Assembly: GCF_030580855.1 (NCBI RefSeq)
Contig: NZ_JAUQOP010000035.1
Span: forward strand, 1 to 63,591
DNA from: Pseudomonas citrullilanati
Lineage (GTDB): Bacteria; Pseudomonadota; Gammaproteobacteria; Pseudomonadales; Pseudomonadaceae
DNA: 63,591 bases
Direction: 5' to 3'
Shown: in pieces, positions 1 to 6,569 of the stretch
Layout of the letters: every line of letters begins with the position of its first letter
Numbering within the stretch: the first letter of the stretch is position 1
Made by a program: the position numbers and the translations under genes
The notes under the pieces: model-generated
Databases searched by the model: none
Told to the model about the DNA's origin: nothing
The model's input: the letters and a program-made list of their open reading frames with translations, nothing else

Positions 1-127
1 GGAACGCCTGCCGCTGGCGTGCTCAGTGGAAGACTACGAAGCGCTGCTACCGTGGAATTGCACGCCTCGAATATATAGCTGAGTGCTCTGCCCATCATTG
101 GTTAGGTGGGGTTCATGGAGCGCTTAC
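1..127 (+). mobile_element. Right end of an IS66-family insertion sequence (partial)
   Basis: The stretch holds the last codons of an IS66-type transposase followed by about 45 bp of non-coding sequence. It ends in GCGCTTAC, so the reverse strand starts GTAAGCGCTCCATGAAC, the form typical of IS66-family terminal inverted repeats. Homology to the interrupted ATPase gene begins at 128, which fixes the IS boundary at 127. The left part of the element lies outside the window. IS66 elements usually make 8-bp target duplications, so bases 128-135 (ATTCGATT) should recur at the other end. Confidence 0.85.
2..82 (+). pseudogene. tnpC: IS66-family transposase, C-terminal fragment cut by window edge
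   Basis: Twenty-six codons are readable before a TGA stop. They carry ERLPLACSVEDYEALLPW, which matches the C-terminal signature of IS66-family TnpC (ERLP...VEDYEALLPW). The rest of the protein is outside the window, so the fragment only identifies the element and shows that its 3' end points toward the interrupted ATPase gene. Whether the full transposase is intact cannot be judged from here. Confidence 0.85.
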
Positions 128-272
128 ATTCGATTGCATCGAAGACAGAGGTCTTTCCATATCCATTTGGTCCGTCGAGCAGTACGAGAGTATTATCTTC
201 AAAGTTAATGGTGTATGGCTCATCGCCAAATACCTTGAAGTTCTTAAGGGTTATTTTGTTGAGGTTAATCAT
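102..272 (-). pseudogene. ABC/SMC-like ATPase of a three-component system, truncated by IS66
   Basis: Only the first 48 codons survive. They encode an N-terminal ATPase strand pattern (INLNKITLKNFKVFG) and a Walker A loop GPNGYGKT at residues 34-41, as in RecF/SMC-type ABC ATPases. After Glu48 the frame runs into the IS66 end, adds eight foreign residues and stops at 102. The ATG at 272 overlaps the preceding gene's stop as ATGA, so it was the third gene of a coupled operon. Signature motif, Walker B and dimer arms are missing, so this copy cannot be a working ATPase. In the ABC-three-component systems described by Aravind and colleagues the ATPase is the presumed sensor or motor. Confidence 0.85.
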
Positions 273-982
273 ACCAATTTCTCCCACACTTCTTCGACTC
301 GTTGATGAATGTTTTCATCGGTCCAGTCCGAATCGTATGCCATCAACTGACTGTAGATTGAGGATTGGTATAAGGATAGAGATTTGTCTATCTCGTCATT
401 CAGGTTAGTGAGTTGCTGTTCTTGAGGCGTGTAGGTAATAAATGGAAGCTTGAGTGCGGTTTTTAATATAAGTGAGTAATAGTCTTTTTTGTTGGTGTGA
501 TCGTTTTTGAATGTTAGAAATTTCCTTCCGGAATTTGAGTTTATTATCTCGCTTATGATGGCGTTGGTTATTTTTTCTATTCCAGTTTCGATGATGTAGG
601 ATTCTAAGCTCTCTAGCTCGTTTAATGTGTAGGTGATGACGTTTTTCTTGAAATTGTAATGGTCTTCTTCCAGCGCAAGTATTGTTTGTCTACTGATTTT
701 TTCTTCTTCGTGACAAATAAGTAAGGTGCAGTTTTTTTCGAAAGGGCGGTCTACTTTTCCTGAGTTGCTGATTTCTTCAAACAATATCTGCGCCTTTTCA
801 AGTAGTAACTCTTGCGCTGCGGTATCAGATTGCTTCTGAAGTTGAATGGTTACGAAGTATTCTTCTCTCTTGTTTCCTTCGGGTAAGCAGAAGACATAAA
901 AAATTTCATTAGAAGACGACGGTTCTATGTTTAGGCGCTCGTAGCCATTGCTGGAAAGGATTTTGTTGATGAGTGTGATCAT
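269..982 (-). CDS. Middle component of a putative ABC-three-component (ABC-3C) system
   Basis: A 237-residue protein with no signal peptide, membrane segment or obvious catalytic motif. Base composition is clearly more AT-rich than the core genes. It sits between the nuclease-like gene upstream (stop and start share one base, TAATG) and the ATPase gene downstream (ATGA overlap), so translation of all three is coupled. Size, acidic character and position fit the small middle components of ABC-3C conflict systems, probably the MC1 type. That assignment rests mainly on gene order and general resemblance, not on a diagnostic motif. With the ATPase destroyed, its present function is doubtful. Confidence 0.65.
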   Translation of the reverse strand: MITLINKILSSNGYERLNIEPSSSNEIFYVFCLPEGNKREEYFVTIQLQKQSDTAAQELLLEKAQILFEEISNSGKVDRPFEKNCTLLICHEEEKISRQTILALEEDHYNFKKNVITYTLNELESLESYIIETGIEKITNAIISEIINSNSGRKFLTFKNDHTNKKDYYSLILKTALKLPFITYTPQEQQLTNLNDEIDKSLSLYQSSIYSQLMAYDSDWTDENIHQRVEEVWEKLV

Positions 983-2415
983 TATTTCAGTGCATCCTTT
1001 GCATTAGCGATGGGGACAAGCGTTATAAGTTTTAATACTTCGTCTCTTTTAGAGCGAGGATCTGAGTCCTCTGCTTTCGGAGCTTCTGTATGCACTGCCA
1101 ATGTGGGGGAGAATGGGTAGAGTTCTAATCCGTCGTAAATTAAGTTTTGAACTTCATAAAGTATCTCGCTCATACTTGGATTAGTTATGATTTTTCTCTC
1201 AATTTGGGTCGGTCGCGCAATTCTTGTAATGGTTGTTGGCAGATAATGCTGATGCGGTAGCGTGGTTGTGCGATAGGTGAATTTATACTTTGGTGCGTTA
1301 TGAGTGGCGCGCTCAAAGTTGATTGTGTGTAAAATTTTTATTAGTACATGACGGATGCCCTCAGGATTTGCGGAGAAAGCATTATCCGTATTGTTATCAT
1401 GCTGGAGATAAATTTGAGGGGAGAAGCTACGATAGTGTTTCCAGAGATCGATCGCGCTCAGACCTAGAAAAAGTTTTTTTGCTTCTTTTAGGTTGCAATA
1501 TTCATCTTGATTTGAGTCGTTGTAGTCCTCTGGGTCGCCCATGTATTCGTCGATTAAATGGGCAAAGCCTTCTTTGAATTTACAGGCTAAATATTCTTCA
1601 CCAACATCTTCATGGTCTATTTCAAGAGCTTGAACTATTTCTTCAAAGGTTATAGGTGTTTTAGTGTTTGATTGTTTGGTCTTGTGTCGATGAATGATAT
1701 GTCGGTCTATCATTCCAAGAAAACAGTGAAAGGTTTTATCTAGATGCTCAGGCGTAATGACGCCATTTCTGCTGGCTAGTGAATTAGATATCTCAAACTT
1801 TATTTTGGTGTTGATATCATCTAGGCTGCAGAATTTATTGCCGTCATCATACTGATAAGAGTCAAGTCTAGCGAGAGCATTATTTTGGCCGCTCAAGATA
1901 GATGCTAGAGTTTCATATAATTGATCTGCAGTACTTCCTTTGAAAGCGGCTCTCAGTATGGCTGCTGGCTTAGAAATCTTACTTTCATCAGAAGCGGCTT
2001 TTTCGAGTGTGGTGCTTCCGTCTTTGGGATTTTTAGTTTGATATTGAGTTGTTAAGTTTCTTAGATCGTCCTGTATGGATGCTCTTAAGTCTTGGAAGGA
2101 TGGCTTGGCATTTATCGGTTTCCAAGTGTGAATTTTTCCGGAGACGCCCGGTTGTTTATATAATTCTAAAGCTATCCCGAGTAGGGCGTCGGAATACTCA
2201 CTGTAAGTACTGGAATTATATGCCTTTACTTGATGAAACGAGATTGGGTCTCCGCCGCGCTTGATCTCGAAGTCTTCAGTAGACTCGAGTATTAAACTGT
2301 AACTCGACAGATCTGCACCCACGGGCTCTGCGTTTATAAGCTTTAGGGCGTAGTAGAGAGCGACCTTACCTTGGTAATTGAAGCCACTCCAAGACGGCGA
2401 CGCATCGAAAGCCAT
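982..2415 (-). CDS. Putative nuclease effector of an ABC-three-component system
   Basis: This 477-residue protein starts at 2415, where AGGAG lies 7 bases upstream of the ATG; an upstream in-frame start at 2436 lacks such a site. The N-terminus carries a WSGFNYQGK motif (residues 9-17), then E44-x3-D48 and Q62-V-K64. This spacing matches the PDDEXK-type dsDNA nuclease domain of the Cap4/DUF4297 class. The C-terminal third (about residues 300-477) has no catalytic signature and would be the domain that binds the other components. First gene of the AT-rich operon. Inferred role: DNA degradation when the ATPase/middle complex senses invasion, in anti-phage or anti-plasmid defence. The reading frame is intact although its ATPase partner is broken. 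Confidence 0.7.
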   Translation of the reverse strand: MAFDASPSWSGFNYQGKVALYYALKLINAEPVGADLSSYSLILESTEDFEIKRGGDPISFHQVKAYNSSTYSEYSDALLGIALELYKQPGVSGKIHTWKPINAKPSFQDLRASIQDDLRNLTTQYQTKNPKDGSTTLEKAASDESKISKPAAILRAAFKGSTADQLYETLASILSGQNNALARLDSYQYDDGNKFCSLDDINTKIKFEISNSLASRNGVITPEHLDKTFHCFLGMIDRHIIHRHKTKQSNTKTPITFEEIVQALEIDHEDVGEEYLACKFKEGFAHLIDEYMGDPEDYNDSNQDEYCNLKEAKKLFLGLSAIDLWKHYRSFSPQIYLQHDNNTDNAFSANPEGIRHVLIKILHTINFERATHNAPKYKFTYRTTTLPHQHYLPTTITRIARPTQIERKIITNPSMSEILYEVQNLIYDGLELYPFSPTLAVHTEAPKAEDSDPRSKRDEVLKLITLVPIANAKDALK

Positions 2416-2648
2416 TAGAGAACTCCTGCACTGCATCCGTGAAAAAATATGCGTACGGAAAGGACGACAGCGAGGTCATGGCGTTTCCTTACGCGCGTGC
2501 CATATTAGGCAAAATCTCATGTCATAATGCCACTTTTCGGTTGGTTCAGTGGACATCTGTCGCTTCGCGAAACCAAATTCTCTGGCGGGGCATTGTGAGA
2601 GGCTGAACGATATGGATTTCGATTGCATCGTGCTCACGGCTAAGCCGG

Positions 2649-2831
2649 TTGTGTAATCACGATGAGGCGATGGCAGAGCTTTTTAAGGCTGATCCATTTT
2701 ATGCCCTTGAATTGCCTGTCGAAGTCTGCGCTGACGGTGCCGCTGATGAGCTTGCGGTACTGATGCGTCAGCTTTCTATCGGCTTTGCCTCGACGGTCAT
2801 GCCTTCTGGCAGCACAAGCACGCCAGGGTGA
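2649..2831 (+). pseudogene. Fragment of an addiction-module antidote / HigA-like DNA-binding protein
   Basis: The readable 60 residues contain HDEAMAELFKADP and then DELAVLMRQLSIGFAS. This is the N-terminal pattern of the antidote family in which HDEAMAELF-x-DP precedes a helix-turn-helix. The frame stops before any HTH and has only a TTG start without a ribosome site, so the gene looks like a decayed remnant. No partner toxin is recognisable next to it. The 2416-3258 interval otherwise contains only a short low-quality reading frame (2439-2606) and the hairpin at 2981. Confidence 0.45.
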
Positions 2832-2980
2832 CTTTGAGGTTTCATGGTATTTTTCATGGATTTAAGTATCTTTTTGTCTTTTTGGGGGGGTGAGGGGCTA
2901 TTGATAATAGAGTGGGAATAAGTCAGGTTTAAAATATCTGACCGCTGACGGCCGCTATTGGCCCCGGTTCCCCTTTGAAC

Positions 2981-3020
2981 AAAAGCCCTGTGGATAACTT
3001 CCACGGGGCTTTTTTCATTT
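2981..3020 (+). terminator. Hairpin with T-tract, likely intrinsic terminator
   Basis: AAAAGCCCTGTGGA pairs with TTCCACGGGGCTTTT around a four-base loop and is followed by T-rich sequence. The arms also allow termination in the other direction. A closely related hairpin recurs at 13009-13041, upstream of the relic of the neighbouring two-gene module, so this hairpin may travel with that module. Confidence 0.65.
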
Positions 3021-3258
3021 TTGCTGATCAATTCCAGGCGTCCGATCGCAATGACATGCCGTGACGGTTTGGAAGGGCTGTGCCGTCATCTTTCGCAACG
3101 GTTGCCCGCCCCTAGCATGCACCGCGAAGCGCTTATCATCGACTGGCATGACCCATGAGGATTTCATCGGCATGGTTCACGAGGACCCGTCGTATGCCAA
3201 CCAATTTTCCTCGTTTGAGACGCCGCTCAAGAACCGCGCTTGAAAAGGAAGATTTTGA

Positions 3259-3294
3259 TTGTCATTTGACAACCATGCGACTCATGCGAATACT
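3259..3294 (+). promoter_or_regulatory. Promoter with overlapping palindromic operator for the two-gene module
   Basis: A perfect -35 TTGACA (3266-3271) is separated by 17 bases from AATACT (3289-3294). The -35 lies inside the palindrome TTGTCATTTGACAA (3259-3272), and ATGCGACTCATGCGA follows as a short direct repeat. A palindrome overlapping the -35 of a small-protein/HTH-protein pair is the usual layout of an autoregulated module. That the downstream HTH protein binds here is inference. Confidence 0.6.
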
Positions 3295-3305
3295 GGAGAT
3301 CACGG

Positions 3306-3569
3306 ATGATTCGTCCAACGCACCCAAAGAAAGAAATCGAAGAAGTACTCAGGCATGCCGAAGGGCAGGGGTGGCGCGTTGAAGTTGGCGGCGGTCACGC
3401 CTGGGGACGGGTTTATTGCCCGTACAACGATAGGGAGTGCCGTTGTGGCGAGTTCTGTATCACCTCGATATGGAGCACGCCGAAGAACGCTGGCAACCAT
3501 GCGCGAGCATTGCGACGTGTCGTGGACAATTGCACTGCGCATCGCGATCGGCGCGAAGCTGAGGAATAG
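3306..3569 (+). CDS. Small Cys-rich HicA-like protein (putative toxin-like partner)
   Basis: An 87-residue protein with GGAG seven bases before the ATG. Residues 8-37 (KKEIEEVLRHAEGQGW...GGGHAWGRVY) resemble the HicA/dsRBD-like alpha-beta-beta pattern, with His31 where HicA toxins keep their active histidine. Residues 38-51 then hold four cysteines (C38, C45, C47, C51) that could bind a metal. The rest is basic and His/Arg-rich (NHARALRRVVDNC). It is followed after 5 bases by the HTH gene, a layout like hicAB or other type II toxin-antitoxin pairs. I do not recognise a named family. It could instead be a small regulatory protein with no toxicity. Confidence 0.6.
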   Translation: MIRPTHPKKEIEEVLRHAEGQGWRVEVGGGHAWGRVYCPYNDRECRCGEFCITSIWSTPKNAGNHARALRRVVDNCTAHRDRREAEE

Positions 3570-3574
3570 AACAA

Positions 3575-4099
3575 ATGGAATACATTTTTACCTTGAAGTA
3601 TCAGCTTGCTGACGACGCCTGTGCCATGGACGAACTGGTCGAGCGGCTGGGAGAAGCGGGCTGCGACGATGCCCTGATCGGCATCGGGCAACCGGGGCGG
3701 CTGGCGCTTGAGTTCACTCGCGATGCGTCTGATGCGGTCAAGGCAGTGCTTAGCGCGCTGGCCGACGTCCATCGCGCGGTGCCGTCGGCCAAATTGATAG
3801 AGGTTGCGCCTGATTTGGTCGGGCTGACCGACGTAGCCGAGATCGTAGGTGTGTCTCGGCAGAACATGCGCAAGCTGATGTTGACTCACCCAGGCAGCTT
3901 CCCGACGCCAGTGCACGAAGGGAGTACATCTATCTGGCATCTGGCAGACGTGCTGACCTGGCTGCAGGCCAAGGGCAGCTATTCGCTTGCCGAGAATGTA
4001 TTGGATGTGGCCCAGGTGGCGTTGCGGGTCAACGTTGCGAAAGAAGGCCGGCGTTTACCTGGCTTGGCTTCCAAAGAGTTGGCAGCTTTGGTTGGGTGA
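3575..4099 (+). CDS. HTH DNA-binding protein, partner of the small Cys-rich protein
   Basis: A 174-residue protein; GAGGAA precedes the ATG by 8 bases. The first 80 residues look like an alpha-beta ligand or partner-binding domain. Residues about 88-135 form a MerR/AlpA-like helix-turn-helix (VGLTDVAEIVGVSRQNMRKL, then SIWHLADVLTWLQ). This is a plausible antitoxin and autorepressor acting on the palindrome at 3259. Its last 20 codons, together with the end of the preceding gene, are found again as a fused relic at 13150-13238. That shows the pair once existed in a second copy here. It converges on treR with a 20-bp gap. Confidence 0.65.
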   Translation: MEYIFTLKYQLADDACAMDELVERLGEAGCDDALIGIGQPGRLALEFTRDASDAVKAVLSALADVHRAVPSAKLIEVAPDLVGLTDVAEIVGVSRQNMRKLMLTHPGSFPTPVHEGSTSIWHLADVLTWLQAKGSYSLAENVLDVAQVALRVNVAKEGRRLPGLASKELAALVG

Positions 4100-4119
4100 C
4101 GCTGAAACATCAAACAGCT

Positions 4120-4824
4120 TCAACGCCGCGCCACATCCGAAAAATAAAACTTATCCAGGGTATGCCGCGACTCGGTGTACTCGAACTGCCGGCCGTCCTG
4201 GAGAAAGGTCTGGTTGCTGACCACGATGACGTGGCTCTGGCCTTCGAGGTCCAGATGTTGCTGGTCATCCTTGCCGCAGCGGACCGCTTCGATGGTGCGC
4301 TGGGCGTAGGCGATCTGCAGTTGCAGGGTCTGTTCGATGAAGGCGTAGATCGACTGCATGGCGATGTCGCGGGTCAGGCCTGGGATCACGTCGCTGACGA
4401 AGTGGTTGATGTCCAGGATCACGCGCTTGCCGTCGATTCGCCGGACCCGCTTGATGCGGGTGATCGCGCTCCCGGCGGGCGCCTTGATGTGTTCGAGCAA
4501 GGCGCCTTCCAGCGATAACTGGCTGAATTCGACCACTTCGGTGCTGACATCGTCGCCCAGGCGTGGGTAGGTCTCCTGGAAGCTGACGATGCCGCCGAGC
4601 TGGAATTCGATCGGCTGGGTCGACAGCACGAAGGTGCCTTTGCCATGGATCTTCTGGGCGAAGCCACGCTCCTGGAGTTGTTCGATGGCCTTGCGCACCG
4701 TGCCACGACTGGCCTGGTAGCTGTCCATCAGTTCGGTTTCGGAGGGCAGGCGGGCGCCTCGCTCCAGGCGCTCGGTGGTAATGCTGGTCAGCAGATCGTT
4801 GTAGATCTGGTTGTATTTACTCAT
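4120..4824 (-). CDS. treR: Trehalose operon repressor TreR (GntR/HutC family)
   Basis: A 234-residue regulator. The N-terminal winged helix (about residues 3-70: LERGARLPSETELMDSYQAS, RGTVRKAIEQL, GKGTFV) is GntR type. Residues 75-234 form the UTRA/HutC ligand domain, ending EYTESRHTLDKFYFSD. It is transcribed divergently from the trehalose PTS genes, and the intergenic region holds two ACTCGT-N4-ACGAGT sites. Known TreR proteins of this class repress the trehalose genes and are released by trehalose-6-phosphate, and the context supports that here. No strong ribosome site is visible before the ATG. Confidence 0.93.
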   Translation of the reverse strand: MSKYNQIYNDLLTSITTERLERGARLPSETELMDSYQASRGTVRKAIEQLQERGFAQKIHGKGTFVLSTQPIEFQLGGIVSFQETYPRLGDDVSTEVVEFSQLSLEGALLEHIKAPAGSAITRIKRVRRIDGKRVILDINHFVSDVIPGLTRDIAMQSIYAFIEQTLQLQIAYAQRTIEAVRCGKDDQQHLDLEGQSHVIVVSNQTFLQDGRQFEYTESRHTLDKFYFSDVARR

Positions 4825-4967
4825 GGAAAGGGCTCTGTACCGCGCGGTTCACCGGGGCGGAACCTTACGGGCCAAGTGGGGGATTTGTCCATTCGGCTGT
4901 CGTTATTTGACGACAGGAGCGTGGGACGTTTCCTGATTTTCGAGGGTTCATCATAAACAAAAACATC

Positions 4968-5009
4968 ACTCGTCTGTACGAGTTGTTGATTTAACTCGTA
5001 CAGACGAGT
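4968..5009. promoter_or_regulatory. Two tandem TreR operators forming a large inverted repeat
   Basis: ACTCGTCTGTACGAGT (4968-4983) and ACTCGTACAGACGAGT (4994-5009) are each palindromic with 4-bp cores. They are also exact reverse complements of each other, so the whole block is a 17-bp-arm inverted repeat. It lies between treR and treP. The sites fit GntR-type dimer binding and would control both divergent transcripts. Confidence 0.8.
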
Positions 5010-5068
5010 ACTTTCTCTTCCACGTGCTGTCGACTCTCAATAACAAGAATGACGCGGAAGAAAAAAGC

Positions 5069-6511
5069 ATGAGCCACGATTACCCCAAAATCGCCAGTGA
5101 GCTGCTGCACAGCTTGGGTGGCGTCGACAATATCGAGCAGGCGGCCCATTGCGTGACGCGCCTGCGCCTGTCCCTCAAGGACGCGGCTCAGGTGGACAGC
5201 GCCACGCTGAACCAGATCGACCTGGTCAAGGGCTCGTTTTTCACCGGTGGTTTGTTCCAGGTGGTCATTGGCCCGGGTGAGGTGGAAAAAGTCTACGCCG
5301 CCCTGCGCGAACTGACGGGCCTGGCCGCCGCGACCATTGCCGACGTCAAGCGCCAGGGGGCGCAGAAGGGCAACGGCATGCAGCGCCTGGTGCGGGTACT
5401 GTCCGATGTGTTCATGCCCATCCTGCCCGCCCTGGTGATCGCCGGCCTGTTGATGGGCGTCAACAACCTGCTGGGCGCCAAGGGCATGTTCATTGCCGGG
5501 CAGACGTTGCTCGATGCCTATCCGAACCTGGATGGCGTCTGGAGCCTGATCAACCTCATGGCCAATACTTCCTTCGTCTTTCTCCCGGCCCTGGTGGGCT
5601 GGTCGGCAGCCAAGCGTTTCGGGGGCAGTGAGATCCTCGGCATCGTCCTCGGCCTGATGCTCGTCCACCCGGACCTGCTCAACGCCTGGAACTATGGCAA
5701 GGCCGTGGCGGGGTTGGAAGGTCAGAGCCTGCCGTACTTCGATATCTTCGGCTGGTTCCGGATCGAGAAAGTCGGCTACCAGGGACAGATCCTGCCGATT
5801 CTGCTGGCGGCCTATGTCATGAGCGTGATCGAGCGGTGGTTGCGGGCCAGGGTGCCCAACGCCATCCAACTGCTGGTGATCCCCATCACCACCATCGTGA
5901 TCACCGGTGTACTGGCCCTCGCCATCATCGGGCCGGTCACCCGGCACCTGGGGATCCTGATCACCGAAGGCATGGTGGCGCTGTTCGACCTGGCGCCGGT
6001 GATTGGCGGGGCAATTTTCGGCCTGCTCTATGCGCCGTTGGTGGTGACCGGCATGCACCACATGTTCCTGGCGGTGGATCTGCAACTGATCTCGACCCAG
6101 GGTGGCACCTTCATCTGGCCGATGATCGTCATGTCCAACCTGGCCCAGGGCAGCGCGGCACTGGCGGTGTTCTACATGACGCGCAATGCGCGGGACAAGA
6201 GCATGGCGTCCACCTCGGCGATATCCGCTTACTTCGGTATTACCGAACCGGCGATGTTCGGGGTCAACCTGCGCTACAAGTTCCCCTTCTACTGCGCCCT
6301 GGCCGGTTCGGCCCTGGGCTGTATTTTCCTGTCGCTGAACAAGATCAAGGCCTCGGCGATTGGCGTCGGGGGCCTGCCGGGTTTCATTTCGATCGTGCCT
6401 GACTACATACCGATGTTCGTGGTCGGCATGGTCATCGCCATGAGCGTGCCCTTTGCCCTGACCTGCGCGTTGAGCATGAAGATCGTCCGGCCGGGGTATC
6501 GGGTGGCCTGA
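5069..6511 (+). CDS. treP: Trehalose-specific PTS permease, EIIBC
   Basis: A 480-residue inner-membrane permease that imports trehalose as trehalose-6-phosphate. The EIIB domain (about residues 1-85) keeps the phosphorylated cysteine Cys28 in AAHCVTRLR. The EIIC domain (about 110-475) has about ten hydrophobic segments and motifs such as GFGIT-type ISAYFGITEPAMFGVNLR. There is no EIIA domain, so phosphate must come from the EIIA-HPr-EI fusion encoded downstream. I prefer the ATG at 5069, preceded by GGAAG, to an upstream GTG at 5024. First gene of the TreR-controlled operon. Confidence 0.95.
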   Translation: MSHDYPKIASELLHSLGGVDNIEQAAHCVTRLRLSLKDAAQVDSATLNQIDLVKGSFFTGGLFQVVIGPGEVEKVYAALRELTGLAAATIADVKRQGAQKGNGMQRLVRVLSDVFMPILPALVIAGLLMGVNNLLGAKGMFIAGQTLLDAYPNLDGVWSLINLMANTSFVFLPALVGWSAAKRFGGSEILGIVLGLMLVHPDLLNAWNYGKAVAGLEGQSLPYFDIFGWFRIEKVGYQGQILPILLAAYVMSVIERWLRARVPNAIQLLVIPITTIVITGVLALAIIGPVTRHLGILITEGMVALFDLAPVIGGAIFGLLYAPLVVTGMHHMFLAVDLQLISTQGGTFIWPMIVMSNLAQGSAALAVFYMTRNARDKSMASTSAISAYFGITEPAMFGVNLRYKFPFYCALAGSALGCIFLSLNKIKASAIGVGGLPGFISIVPDYIPMFVVGMVIAMSVPFALTCALSMKIVRPGYRVA

Positions 6512-6569
6512 CACCGGCTTGCACGATGAAGCCGACAAGACCGTACCAGACAGATTGAAGGAATTGCAC

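Noticed and set aside
2439..2606. 55-codon GTG frame upstream of the antitoxin fragment
   Set aside because: No ribosome site, no recognisable family, and it overlaps the probable promoter of the divergent nuclease-like gene.
3061..3243. 60-codon frame ahead of the two-gene module
   Set aside because: No ribosome site or known motif; it sits between a terminator and the module promoter and is probably leader sequence or debris.
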